From NCBI GenBank assembly GCA_003551625.1, contig PUNC01000106.1, positions 1-46,722 of the forward strand: a stretch of DNA of 46,722 nucleotides, read 5' to 3'. Positions within the stretch are counted from its first letter, which is position 1; every line of letters begins with the position of its first letter. The translations under genes were made by a program, and so were the position numbers. The notes under the pieces were generated by a model. The model did no database searches, was not told the origin of the DNA, and worked only from the letters and a program-made list of their open reading frames with translations. Below, piece after piece: positions 33,650-41,756 of the stretch. This DNA comes from PVC group bacterium. Lineage in GTDB: Bacteria; Auribacterota; Erginobacteria; Erginobacterales; PUNC01.

Positions 33650-33658
33650 GCGGCTTAC

Positions 33659-33760
33659 AGAGATTCTTCGCTCCTGTAGCCTGCCCTGAGCGCAGTCGAA
33701 GGGGGCGCTCAGAATGACACCAAATAAGCCCTTTTACCCCACACTAAATGGAAGAGAACC
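33659..33760. repeat. Solo end of the MITE-like element with GTCATTCTGAG-type module
   Basis: 33736-33760 is the reverse complement of the left end at 6068-6091, with 23 consecutive bases identical. Next to it, 33659-33719 reads on the - strand GTCATTCTGAGCG ... GCGAAGAATCTCT, a variant of the modules inside the 6068-6334 element. No second inverted repeat is seen, so this is a partial or solo copy. Confidence 0.55.
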
Positions 33761-33776
33761 AGCAAAATTAATGTGA

Positions 33777-34019
33777 CGAACTGACGCGGGCGGCGGGGCG
33801 GCGGCGGAGACCGGCGATCTGAACGGTATTCCCCTGCGAGTCGTGCGAGCCGATTATCTCGCCGGCCTGGCCCTGAATGCCGGAAGGGCGAAAGACTACA
33901 CCCGGATACTCGCCCTGATTGAAAACAAAGCCGTCACTTCCGGCGCGATTGCAAAGCTCTGCAGGGGAAGACGCGGCAAATTGGTTGGGTTCCCGGCCGG
34001 CAACAAGCCGGAAACGTAA
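33777..34019 (+). pseudogene. Truncated nucleotidyltransferase-like (AbiEii-like) C-terminal fragment
   Basis: The frame from 33777 to the TAA at 34017-34019 encodes about 80 residues with GIPLRVVRADYLAGLALNAGRAKDYTRILALIENKAVTSGAIAKLC. This looks like the C-terminal part of small nucleotidyltransferase-fold proteins, where a strand, a Y/L-x-x-L-x-L-x-x-GR-x-KD helix and an A-L-L-E-x-x-x-V segment occur. There is no start codon or N-terminal domain; a TGA at 33774 precedes it, and the MITE-like repeat end lies 17 bases further upstream. The very end may also be frameshifted. I read it as a decayed gene cut by a mobile element. Confidence 0.5.
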
Positions 34020-34028
34020 GGGGAGGGG

Positions 34029-35048
34029 CTAATCACTCTCCCCGGAAACGCCCCGTCCGTTGAGCGCGACAGTTTTTCCCGATTCAGCCGATTCCCGCAT
34101 CGCCTCGATCGTCGCGATGTTGTCGCGGGCGGTCTTCCAGGAATAAGCGGGCTCTTCGCCGTCGAGGACCGCTTCCTCCATCGCTTCGATCTCGCAGAGG
34201 TAGGGGTTTTTCTTCTCGGTCTCGATGCGGGTTTCACGGTCGTCAAGGCCGACCAGCTTCAGCCCGGAAGATTTTCCGTCCACATCCGGCGACCAGGGGT
34301 TGGCGACCAGGATCCGGCCTTTTTCCCCGACCACCTCCGCTCCCACCCGATAGGGGAGGTTGTAGCCGCATTCCACCGTCGCGATCAGATCTCCCGGAAA
34401 ACGCAGGCCGCCGGCGGTGAAGACGTCCACGCCCGAGTCCGATTCGATCCGGGACGCCCAGGCTTCCCGGGACGCCGTTCCGGCGACGGCGCGGCAGAAA
34501 CTCACCGGGTAGCAGCCGATATCCCAGAGGGCCCCGCCGCCGAGTTCCCGGGCCCACCGGATATTTGAACGGTCGGCCGGCAGGGTAAAGGTGTAGTGGG
34601 CGCGGATCAGGCCGGGCCGCCCGATCACCCCTTCCCGGATCATCTTCAGCAAACGGAGCGCCTGGGGATGAAAGAGATAGGCGGTTGCTTCCAGAAGGAC
34701 GACACCGTTTCTGTCGGCTTCCGCGCCGAGTTTTTCAACCTCGCCCGCGCTCAGGGCCAGCGGCTTCTCGCACAGGACGTGTTTCCCCGCCCGGATCGCC
34801 GCCAGCGCCCAGCGGTAGTGCAGGCTGTTGGGAACGGGAATATAGACCGCCTGGATCTCTTTATCCTCAAGCAGCTCCTCGTAAGAGCCGCAACCCCTGC
34901 TCCCGCAGCCGGCGGCGAATTCATCGGCCCGGTTCTTCTCCCGGCTGGCCACGGCGACCAAACGGGAGCGTTGCGAAGCGGAGAGGGCGGGCAGGAAACG
35001 CCGGCGGGCCACCCGCGCGGTGGAAATAATGCCCCATTTAATCTTCAT
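34029..35048 (-). CDS. Gfo/Idh/MocA family oxidoreductase
   Basis: A 339-residue NAD(P)-dependent dehydrogenase. The nucleotide-binding start is WGIISTARVARRRFLPAL; the family Lys is in HVLCEKPLALS at about residues 91-96; AELGGGALWDIGCYPV-type sequence follows in the substrate domain (RELGGGALWDIGCYPVSFC). It is most like the branch acting on sugars or dihydrodiols; the substrate is unknown. ATG at 35046-35048 is chosen since the next bases encode the Rossmann strand; the frame extends to 35174 without a plausible N-terminus. It is divergent from the Hsp20 operon. Confidence 0.87.
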   Translation of the reverse strand: MKIKWGIISTARVARRRFLPALSASQRSRLVAVASREKNRADEFAAGCGSRGCGSYEELLEDKEIQAVYIPVPNSLHYRWALAAIRAGKHVLCEKPLALSAGEVEKLGAEADRNGVVLLEATAYLFHPQALRLLKMIREGVIGRPGLIRAHYTFTLPADRSNIRWARELGGGALWDIGCYPVSFCRAVAGTASREAWASRIESDSGVDVFTAGGLRFPGDLIATVECGYNLPYRVGAEVVGEKGRILVANPWSPDVDGKSSGLKLVGLDDRETRIETEKKNPYLCEIEAMEEAVLDGEEPAYSWKTARDNIATIEAMRESAESGKTVALNGRGVSGESD

Positions 35049-35146
35049 AAAACGATTCTGCCAAGCCTTGCGGCCGATGTCAAACCCGGTGGATCGGCAG
35101 CGGCGGAAGGGAGAAGGGCGGACGTGACAAATATGCACGGCCAGGC

Positions 35147-35163
35147 TGTATCTATTCGATACA
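35147..35163. promoter_or_regulatory. Perfect inverted repeat, possible operator
   Basis: TGTATC-TATTC-GATACA, a 6-5-6 perfect palindrome in the gap between the divergent oxidoreductase and Hsp20 genes. It could bind a dimeric regulator; there is no direct evidence. Confidence 0.3.
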
Positions 35164-35238
35164 ATAAGGCGCATTTCTCCAAAGAGTAAATGCCGCTAAG
35201 CGTCTATAAGGCAAAGGATAAGGAGGTTTCACGGCTGA

Positions 35239-35254
35239 TGGCATAGTTTATGCT
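35239..35254 (+). promoter_or_regulatory. Sigma-54 (-24/-12) promoter candidate for the Hsp20 operon
   Basis: TGGCATAGTTTATGCT matches TGGCACGNNNNTTGCW with GG and GC correctly spaced and three mismatches. It lies 49 bases before the first Hsp20 ATG. Confidence 0.45.
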
Positions 35255-35302
35255 AATTTTTCTGGTGGAGTGGGAAAAGAAACCCAAAAAGGAGGTGAAG
35301 CT

Positions 35303-35734
35303 ATGTTCGGACCAGAATTGATTAATTGGGGGCTGGATCCCTTTCAGGGTGTGAGGGGTCTGCGCCGCGAGATGGGTCGGCTCTTCGACCAGTATCTCGA
35401 CGCCGAGCCTTATCCTCCGGTAAACATCTGGGCCAGCGGCGACGAAGCGGTTGTGAAGGCCGAATTGCCCGGGGTGGACCCGAAAGACGTCGAGATCACG
35501 GTCAAGGATTCCGTGGTCAGTCTCTCCGGGGAGCGCAAGGCCGAGGAACCGGCCGAAGGGGTCGTCTGCCATCGTTGTGAACGCGGTTCCGGATCTTTCA
35601 GCCGGAGTTTTTCGCTGCCCTTCGCCGTGGACAGGGAGAAGGTTAAGGCCTCCTTCGCCAATGGGGTCTTGACGATAACCCTGCCCCGGGCCGAAGAGAG
35701 CAAGCCGCGCAAGATCGCGATAACCGCTGAATAA
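35303..35734 (+). CDS. Hsp20/alpha-crystallin small heat shock protein (1)
   Basis: A 143-residue ATP-independent holdase. The alpha-crystallin domain runs from about residue 38 (PVNIWASGDEAVVKAELPGVDPKDVEI) to the end, with the FSLPFAVDREKVKASFANGVLTITLP signature and the PR-x-I type tail. ATG 35303 has a near-perfect AAAGGAGGTGA at 35288-35298. First of three tandem Hsp20 genes; the next starts 17 bases after it. Confidence 0.93.
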   Translation: MFGPELINWGLDPFQGVRGLRREMGRLFDQYLDAEPYPPVNIWASGDEAVVKAELPGVDPKDVEITVKDSVVSLSGERKAEEPAEGVVCHRCERGSGSFSRSFSLPFAVDREKVKASFANGVLTITLPRAEESKPRKIAITAE

Positions 35735-35751
35735 GCAAGGAGGTGGCACGA

Positions 35752-36159
35752 ATGAAAGAAGAGAAGGACAAACAGGTCCAAAAGTCGTCAAAGCAGATTT
35801 CCCAGGCGGTGGAGACGGCGCGGGATCTGCCGGTCTTCCTGCCCGCCACCGACATCTACGAAAAAGAGGACGCGCTGTTGGTGGCCTGCGATCTGCCGGG
35901 AGTCGACGAGAAAAGTCTGGAGATCACCCTCGAGGACGATCTGCTGACCATAACCGGCACCCAGGATCTCAGCGAGCCGGAAGGGCACGAACTTCTTCAT
36001 CGGGGTTATCTCTCCGGCATCTACCGGAGATCCTTCACGCTGCTGACCGAAGTTGACCGGGACAAGATCAAGGCCACGATTTCGAACGGCGTCTTGAAGC
36101 TTGAGTTGCCCAAGAGCGAACAGGCCCGTCCGAAGAAGATCCAGGTCACCGCGGGGTAA
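35752..36159 (+). CDS. Hsp20/alpha-crystallin small heat shock protein (2)
   Basis: A 135-residue paralogue. It has a Lys/Gln-rich N-terminus, then PATDIYEKEDALLVACDLPGVDEKSLEI, and ends with FTLLTEVDRDKIKATISNGVLKLELPK and an ARPKKIQVTAG tail. Divergence from its neighbours is large, so the trio is not a recent duplication. ATG 35752 has AAGGAGGT at 35737-35744. Hetero-oligomers with the flanking Hsp20 proteins are possible. Confidence 0.92.
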   Translation: MKEEKDKQVQKSSKQISQAVETARDLPVFLPATDIYEKEDALLVACDLPGVDEKSLEITLEDDLLTITGTQDLSEPEGHELLHRGYLSGIYRRSFTLLTEVDRDKIKATISNGVLKLELPKSEQARPKKIQVTAG

Positions 36160-36194
36160 GTTCATCAGGATTTTACGTCAAGGAGGTGATTGAG

Positions 36195-36707
36195 ATGGCC
36201 AGAAACCTGGTTCCGTGGAGAAGAAGAAGAGGGGAGTCCGACGAACTCAGCGTCTGGAGGAACCCCTTCGAGGCCCTGCACCGCGGTATGGACGAGTTGT
36301 TTGAAGATTTTCTCGGCAACTTCGGCGGAGGCCGGCGTCTGCCTTTCTTCAGCGGAGAAAGAGCCGGAACGGTCTCACCGCGCTTCGAGGTCTCCGAGAC
36401 CGACGAAGCCGTCCAGGTTACCGCGGAACTTCCGGGGTTGGACGACAAGGACATCGAGGTCACCCTGGAGGAGAATCACCTGGCCGTTAAGGGAGAGAAG
36501 AAGCAGGAACGCGAGGAGAAGAAGAAGAACTACTACTTCTCGGAGCGTTCCTACGGAAGCTTCCAGCGCCTGATCCCTTTGCCGGCGGGTGTCGAGAAGG
36601 ACAAGGCCAAGGCTTCGTTCAAGAAGGGAGTCCTGAAAATCGAGATTCCCAAAAGCCCGGCCGCGATCTCTTTGAAGAATAAGATCGCGATCGAAGGCGG
36701 GGAATAA
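36195..36707 (+). CDS. Hsp20/alpha-crystallin small heat shock protein (3)
   Basis: A 170-residue paralogue with an extended N-terminus (VPWRRRRGESDELSVWRNPFEALHRGMDELFEDFLGNF), typical of classical class A small heat shock proteins. The alpha-crystallin domain starts at about residue 58 and ends with VEKDKAKASFKKGVLKIEIPKS. ATG 36195 follows AGGAGGTGA. A strong terminator ends the operon. Confidence 0.93.
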   Translation: MARNLVPWRRRRGESDELSVWRNPFEALHRGMDELFEDFLGNFGGGRRLPFFSGERAGTVSPRFEVSETDEAVQVTAELPGLDDKDIEVTLEENHLAVKGEKKQEREEKKKNYYFSERSYGSFQRLIPLPAGVEKDKAKASFKKGVLKIEIPKSPAAISLKNKIAIEGGE

Positions 36708-36716
36708 ACTCCCCCG

Positions 36717-36756
36717 AAAAACCGCCCCCCCGGATTTTCCGGGGGGGCGGTTTTTT
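36717..36756 (+). terminator. Strong rho-independent terminator of the Hsp20 operon
   Basis: ACCGCCCCCCCGG at 36721-36733 pairs with CCGGGGGGGCGGT starting at 36739, followed by a run of T. An A-run precedes it, so it may also act on the opposite strand. Confidence 0.9.
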
Positions 36757-36866
36757 GGGGCAAGGCGCTTCCCTTCTCCCGGTTTCTCCTTGGCGATTGC
36801 CGGGATATGGGTTATATTTTCCTTCCGAATTCAAGCCGATTGCCGCCGGGAAAAAGAGAACCAGCT

Positions 36867-39200
36867 ATGACCCTGAAATATGTAGGAAAACCGGTCGAGA
36901 GGGTGGACGCCCGCCAAAAGGTGACCGGGAGCGCGATCTTCGTGGCGGACATCAAGCTGCCGCGGATGCTTCACGCCAAGGTGCTGCGGGCCGGCGTCCC
37001 CCACGCCCGCATCCTCTCCATCGACACCGCCGCCGCCGAAAAGTCCCCTGGAGTGGTAAAAGTGGTGACGGGGAAGGGCTGCAAGACGCTTTTCGGGACT
37101 TGCCTGTGGGATCAGCCGCCGATGGCGGTCGATAAGGTGCGCCACGCCGGGGAGGCGGTGGCCGCGGTGCTGGCCCGCACCCCCCTGCAGGCCCAGGAAG
37201 CCCTAAAGCTGATCAAGGTCGAGTTCGAGCCTCTTCCGTTCGTCCTTGACCCGATCGAGGCTGCCCGGCCCGACGCCGTCCTGATCCACGAGCGCAACGG
37301 CGAATACCGCCGGGCGGAATACTCGGTCCTCCCGAAAAAAGGGACCAACATCTTCCACCATTACAAGCTTCGCAAGGGCGACGTCGCGGCCGGCTTCCAG
37401 GAAGCCGAGGTGACGGCCGAAGGAGAATTCGAATTTCCCCTCAGCAGCCACGCCGCGATCGAGCCTCACGGCGCCATCGTTCGCTTCAACCTTGACGGCA
37501 CCATCGAGGCCTGGGCTTCCAACCAGGGGCCCTTTGTTCTTCGGGACGTACTGGCCGATATGTTCGGCGTTCCCACTTCCCGAATCCGGGTCCGGATACC
37601 CTACTTGGGCGGGGGTTTCGGGACCAAGTCCGACGTCTGCATCGAGCCGCTGGTCGCCTACCTGGCAAGCTTCGTCCCCGGCCAGGCCGTCCGGCTCATC
37701 CTCACCCGCAAGGAAGTCTTCACCGGTTCCTTCCTGGGCCGGGGAATGAAGGGCCGGATGAAGATCGGGGCGAAGAAGGACGGGACCTTCACCGCCCTGG
37801 AGGCCACGCTTTACTTCAGCGACGGAGCCTACGGCGATACCGGCTGGCCGATCGACACCGTAGCCGGCCACAACTGCACCGGTCCCTTCGAATTTCCCCA
37901 CTGCCGGACCGATTCTTACGGTGTCTATACCAACCATCCGCCGGTGGGAGCTTACCGCGGCTACGGCCATCCCGAAGGCCAGTTGATGGTCTCCCGCCTG
38001 ATCGATATGCTCGCGCGCAAGCTCGAGATAACTCCTTTCGAGCTGATGAAGAAGAACTTTCTCCGCGAAGGCCGGAAGAACTCGCTGGGCCAGACGATCA
38101 CGGCCGCCCACGGAAACCTCGACCAATGCCTGGAGGCGGTAAGAGAAGCCGTCTTCTCCGCTCCCATACCCGCCCCGGACGATGAATACTATTACGGCCG
38201 GGGGGTGGCGGCGATGATGAAATCGCCCAAGATGGCGGCCCATTCGTCTTCCGTTTGCCATCTCACCGTCTCCGCCGACGGTTGTTTCTTTCTCAACCTG
38301 GGCGGGGTCGAGATGGGGCAGGGCTGCAAGACCGTCTTCGCCCAGATGGCGGCCGAGGTCCTGCGGATCCCGATGGAGAAGGTGCGGATCGGAATCGAGA
38401 TCGACACCGATCACTCGCCCTGGGACTGGATGACGGTCGCCTCGATGCAGACCTACCGGGCGGGCAGGGCCATCGTTCAGGCCTGCGAGAGGGCGATCGA
38501 AGGCCTCAAAGCCAACGCCGCCGAAGTCTTCGGCTGCGAACCGGACGAGGTCGAATACGACGGAGAGGGCTGCCGCAGGAAGAACGACCCTGAAAAGAAA
38601 CTTTCGACCGGCTCGCTGGCCCGGGGATATATTTATCCGAACGGCCTGACCGTGGGGGTTCCGGTGGACACCTCCGGAAGCTACCGGATCCAGGGGGTGA
38701 CCGATCCCGATCCGGAGAGCGGAACGGGAAACGCCGCCGGATCCTGGACCTTCGGCTGCCAGGCCGCCGAAGTCAGGATCGAAAAAAAGACCGGAAAGAT
38801 CGAGGTCCTTCATTTCGCATCCGCCTTCGACCCGGGCAAGGTCGTCAATCCTCAAACCTGCCGCGGGCAGGTTATCGGCGGCGTGGTCCAGGGGATGGGG
38901 GCGACGCTGATGGAAAAGATAGAATTCCGGCCCGATGGAAACATCAAGAACGCCAATTTCGGCCCGTACCGGATTCCCACCGTCGAAGATATCCCCCGCA
39001 AACAGACGGTTACATTCATCGAAACCCCGAATCCGGAAGGACCCTGGAACGCCAAACCGGTGGCCGAGCACCCGATCGTGGTAGTGGCCCCGACCATTCT
39101 CAACGCGATCCGGGACGCCGTGGGAGTCGAGTTTTACCGGCTTCCCGTCCGGCCGGATGATATTCTGAACGCGCTTGCCGGGGAAAAGAAAAATGCCTGA
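36867..39200 (+). CDS. Molybdopterin-binding subunit of a xanthine dehydrogenase/aldehyde oxidase-type hydroxylase
   Basis: A 777-residue large subunit of a molybdenum hydroxylase, which oxidises aldehydes or N-heterocycles with water. The N-terminal hammerhead begins YVGKPVERVDARQKVTGSAIFVADIKLPRMLHAKVLR. GGGFGTKSD is at about residues 249-257, the AYRGYGHPEGQ motif at about 361, and GVEMGQGCKT at about 487. The likely catalytic Glu is residue 734 in PVAEHP. ATG 36867 is chosen because the family N-terminus starts here; the upstream frame to 36807 lies in the intergenic region. The substrate cannot be told. It is followed with an eight-base overlap by the iron-sulfur subunit. Confidence 0.9.
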   Translation: MTLKYVGKPVERVDARQKVTGSAIFVADIKLPRMLHAKVLRAGVPHARILSIDTAAAEKSPGVVKVVTGKGCKTLFGTCLWDQPPMAVDKVRHAGEAVAAVLARTPLQAQEALKLIKVEFEPLPFVLDPIEAARPDAVLIHERNGEYRRAEYSVLPKKGTNIFHHYKLRKGDVAAGFQEAEVTAEGEFEFPLSSHAAIEPHGAIVRFNLDGTIEAWASNQGPFVLRDVLADMFGVPTSRIRVRIPYLGGGFGTKSDVCIEPLVAYLASFVPGQAVRLILTRKEVFTGSFLGRGMKGRMKIGAKKDGTFTALEATLYFSDGAYGDTGWPIDTVAGHNCTGPFEFPHCRTDSYGVYTNHPPVGAYRGYGHPEGQLMVSRLIDMLARKLEITPFELMKKNFLREGRKNSLGQTITAAHGNLDQCLEAVREAVFSAPIPAPDDEYYYGRGVAAMMKSPKMAAHSSSVCHLTVSADGCFFLNLGGVEMGQGCKTVFAQMAAEVLRIPMEKVRIGIEIDTDHSPWDWMTVASMQTYRAGRAIVQACERAIEGLKANAAEVFGCEPDEVEYDGEGCRRKNDPEKKLSTGSLARGYIYPNGLTVGVPVDTSGSYRIQGVTDPDPESGTGNAAGSWTFGCQAAEVRIEKKTGKIEVLHFASAFDPGKVVNPQTCRGQVIGGVVQGMGATLMEKIEFRPDGNIKNANFGPYRIPTVEDIPRKQTVTFIETPNPEGPWNAKPVAEHPIVVVAPTILNAIRDAVGVEFYRLPVRPDDILNALAGEKKNA

Positions 39201-39669
39201 ACTGAAAATCACCGTCAACGGCGTCGCCCACCGGCTCGAGATCGAAGAGGGGAGGGTGACTCTGGCCGACGTGCTTCGCGACCGGCTCGATCTGACCGGG
39301 ACCAAGGTGGGCTGCGGAGTCGGCCGCTGCGGCGCCTGCACCGTCATCCTCAACGGCGAGCCGGCGACCAGCTGCACGGTCCTGGCCGGAAAAGCCGACG
39401 GGGCGGAGGTATTGACTGTTGAGGGAGTGGCGGAACAGGGACGTCTCCACCCGGTCCAGGAAGCGTTCGTGGAGAGTGGAGCGGTGCAATGCGGTTTCTG
39501 CACGCCGGGGCTGGTAATGCGGATCCACCATCTTCTTTCCGCCAATCCGGATCCCGGGGAGAAAGAAGTGACCGCGGCGCTGGCCAAACACCTGTGCCGC
39601 TGCACGGGATACGAGGCCATCCTCGAGGCGGTCAAGATCGCCCGGGAAAAGATGAAAAAAAGCGGGTGA
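39193..39669 (+). CDS. [2Fe-2S] subunit of the molybdenum hydroxylase
   Basis: A 158-residue electron-transfer subunit. The plant-type ferredoxin cluster is GCGVGRCGACTVILNG plus the Cys of TSCTV; the second cluster near molybdopterin is QCGFCTPG and CRCTGY. It transfers electrons from molybdopterin onward. ATG 39193 lies within the end of the large subunit gene. The usual third, FAD-binding subunit is not present on either side, so the electron acceptor must be encoded elsewhere or differ. Confidence 0.93.
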   Translation: MPELKITVNGVAHRLEIEEGRVTLADVLRDRLDLTGTKVGCGVGRCGACTVILNGEPATSCTVLAGKADGAEVLTVEGVAEQGRLHPVQEAFVESGAVQCGFCTPGLVMRIHHLLSANPDPGEKEVTAALAKHLCRCTGYEAILEAVKIAREKMKKSG

Positions 39670-39733
39670 TGCTCCGACGGCCCGCACCCGCGGCGTTTCC
39701 GGCCGCCGACCGAGGGCCGGACCACCGATCGCT

Positions 39734-40198
39734 ATGCCTTCTCCGATACTGGTTACCAACCGCCGGGCCCGCCGCGACTACCTCGTGGAGGAGACCCTAG
39801 AGGCGGGAATCGCCCTCAAGGGGGCGGAGGTAAAGTCATTGCGGGCGGGGCGGGGAAACCTGGCCGGGAGCTACGCCGCCCTGCAGGGGGAGGAGGTCTG
39901 GCTTCACAATTTTCACATCTCCCCTTACGCCTGTTCGGGATCCTACAGCCCGCCTCCGCGGCGGCCTCGCAAGCTTCTCCTGCACAGGCGGGAGATCAAG
40001 AAGTTGATCGGGTGGACCACGCGGAAGGGCTACACTCTGATCCCTCTGAAAGCCTATCTTCGCCGCGGGCTGGTCAAGATCGAACTGGCGGTGGCGCGGG
40101 GAAAAAAGACTTACGACAAGCGCCAGGCGATCAAGAAGCGCGAGTCCGACCTGGAGATGGCCCGGGCGGCAAGACTCGGGAAACGGCGCGTGGGGTAG
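39734..40198 (+). CDS. smpB: SsrA-binding protein
   Basis: A 154-residue tmRNA partner for trans-translation of stalled ribosomes. VTNRRARRDYLVEETLEAGIALKGAEVKSLRAG, the LHNFHISPY block and GYTLIPLKAYLRRGLVKIELAVARGKKTYDKRQ are diagnostic. The C-terminal tail is basic as expected. No tmRNA gene was found near it. Confidence 0.96.
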   Translation: MPSPILVTNRRARRDYLVEETLEAGIALKGAEVKSLRAGRGNLAGSYAALQGEEVWLHNFHISPYACSGSYSPPPRRPRKLLLHRREIKKLIGWTTRKGYTLIPLKAYLRRGLVKIELAVARGKKTYDKRQAIKKRESDLEMARAARLGKRRVG

Positions 40199-40229
40199 AA
40201 CAAAACAGAGAGAAGGGAGTGTTTCGATT

Positions 40230-41300
40230 ATGCTGCACGCGGTAATAATGGCGGGAGGAAAGGGAGAGCGGTTCTGGCCGTTGAGCCGGGAAAGAAGGCC
40301 CAAGCAGTTTCTGCGACTGGTCGGGAAAAAGACGATGCTGGCCGCGACCGCCGACCGGCTCCGCCCGCTGGTGCCCCCCGGCCGGACCTGGGTGATCACC
40401 AACCGCCTCCAGCTTGCCGGGACGAAGAAGCTTCTTCCCCGGCTCGCTTCCGAAAAAATCGTGGCCGAGCCGGCCGGGAGGAACACCGCTCCCTGCGCCG
40501 TTCTGGCCGCCTTCCTGGTTTCCCGGGAAGACCCGGAAGCGGTGATGGCGCTGCTGCCCGCCGACCACCTGATCGCGCCCAAGTCGAAGTTTCAGGCGAC
40601 CATCCGGGCGGCGGGCGAAGTCGTCAAGAACGGCGGCCTGGCGACGATCGGAATCAAGCCCTCCTATCCCGCCACCGGCTACGGTTACATCAAAGCCGGG
40701 AAAGAAATCCGCCGCCGGTCCGGAACCGTCTTCCACCGGGTGGAGAGGTTCGTGGAGAAACCGCCTCCCGCCCGGGCCCGGAGTTTTCTCCGCTCCGGAA
40801 AATACTACTGGAACAGCGGGATCTTCGTCTGGTCGGCGGCCGCTTTTTTAGAATCCGCCGGTAAACATCTACCCCTGATTTACCGCAAGCTGCTCCCGGC
40901 GGCAAAACTGGGAAAGACCCGTCTGAAAAAGTTTCTGGACGAGGTTTACCCGAAACTGCCCTCGATCTCCATCGATCACGGGATAATGGAGAAGACCAGG
41001 CAAGCCCTGGTGGCTCCGGCCGGATTCGACTGGGACGACATCGGCTCCTGGGAAGCGGCCGGGCAATACCTGGCCGCCTCCGGAAACGGCAACCGCTTTC
41101 GGGGCAAGGTCGCGGCGGTGGACACCGCCGATTGCGTGGCCTTCACCTCCGGACCGCTGATCGGCCTGGTCGGGATGAGAGACCTGATCGTGGTGGCGTC
41201 CGAGGACGCGGTTTTGGTCTGCCCCCGGGCCCGTTCCCAGGAGGTTAAGGACCTGCTGGCCGAAATGAAGAAGGACAAAAGCCTGCGCGGATATTTTTAG
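40230..41300 (+). CDS. manC: Mannose-1-phosphate guanylyltransferase
   Basis: A 356-residue monofunctional enzyme making GDP-mannose from mannose-1-phosphate and GTP. The nucleotide site is MAGGKGERFWPLSRERRPKQF; AEPAGRNTAPCA, ALLPADHLI and FVEKPPPARA follow in order, and YYWNSGIFVW is the sugar site. The C-terminal isomerase domain of bifunctional ManC proteins is absent, consistent with a separate manA at 17594. GAGAGAAGGGAG at 40207-40218 likely serves the start. Confidence 0.94.
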   Translation: MLHAVIMAGGKGERFWPLSRERRPKQFLRLVGKKTMLAATADRLRPLVPPGRTWVITNRLQLAGTKKLLPRLASEKIVAEPAGRNTAPCAVLAAFLVSREDPEAVMALLPADHLIAPKSKFQATIRAAGEVVKNGGLATIGIKPSYPATGYGYIKAGKEIRRRSGTVFHRVERFVEKPPPARARSFLRSGKYYWNSGIFVWSAAAFLESAGKHLPLIYRKLLPAAKLGKTRLKKFLDEVYPKLPSISIDHGIMEKTRQALVAPAGFDWDDIGSWEAAGQYLAASGNGNRFRGKVAAVDTADCVAFTSGPLIGLVGMRDLIVVASEDAVLVCPRARSQEVKDLLAEMKKDKSLRGYF

Positions 41301-41320
41301 CCGGATTGTGAATGATCCGG
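41301..41320. repeat. CCGGAT...ATCCGG palindrome
   Basis: CCGGAT at 41301-41306 faces ATCCGG at 41315-41320 with an 8-base loop. It lies directly after manC and 8 bases before the ruvX ATG. Similar palindromes are at 3889 and 16661. Confidence 0.4.
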
Positions 41321-41327
41321 ATCATTT

Positions 41328-41756
41328 ATGAATAAATTAAAGGTGGAAGGACCGGTAATGGGTATCGACCCCGGCGGAAAGCGGTTGGGGGTGGCGATCA
41401 GCGATCCCGGGAGAATCCTGGCCCGGGGCCTGGCCCTGCTTGAAGCGGCCGGCGAAACCTCCGTCGAGGACCGGATCGCGGACCTGGCCCGCGAACACGA
41501 TGTCGCCGAGATTGTAGTCGGCCTTCCGCTGAATATGAACGGGACTGAAGGCGAGCAGGCGGGAAAGGCCCGCGACCTGGGGGGAAAAATCCGCGGTCTC
41601 ACCGGCCTCAAAGTGGAATTCTGGGACGAGAGATTAACCTCGCGCCAGGCCGAGAGGATATTCCTGGCCGCCGACCTCAGCCGGAAGAAGCGCCGGCGCG
41701 GAATCGATCTTCTCGCGGCCCGAATCATCCTCCAGAGCTATCTCGACAGCGTATGA
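41328..41756 (+). CDS. ruvX: Putative Holliday junction resolvase / pre-16S rRNA nuclease YqgF
   Basis: A 142-residue RNase H-like protein. The first catalytic Asp is in VMGIDPGGKRLGVAISD; the family block IVVGLPLNMNGTEGEQA, FWDERLTSRQAE and the final Asp in RRGIDLLAARIILQSYLD are present. YqgF proteins mature 16S rRNA and some resolve junctions. Overlap of four bases with the M16 peptidase gene indicates coupling. Confidence 0.92.
   Translation: MNKLKVEGPVMGIDPGGKRLGVAISDPGRILARGLALLEAAGETSVEDRIADLAREHDVAEIVVGLPLNMNGTEGEQAGKARDLGGKIRGLTGLKVEFWDERLTSRQAERIFLAADLSRKKRRRGIDLLAARIILQSYLDSV

Noticed and set aside
35218-35246. GGAGG followed by ATG GCA TAG upstream of the Hsp20 operon as a leader peptide
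   Set aside because: The frame has only two codons, and the sequence is better explained by the sigma-54-like promoter.
37203-39725. An 840-codon open frame on the - strand, opposite the molybdenum hydroxylase genes
   Set aside because: It spans two well-supported + strand genes. Its translation has no recognisable motif and no ribosome-binding site.
39670-39733. tmRNA (ssrA) gene next to smpB
   Set aside because: The gaps on both sides of smpB are far too short, and no tRNA-like end was seen nearby.
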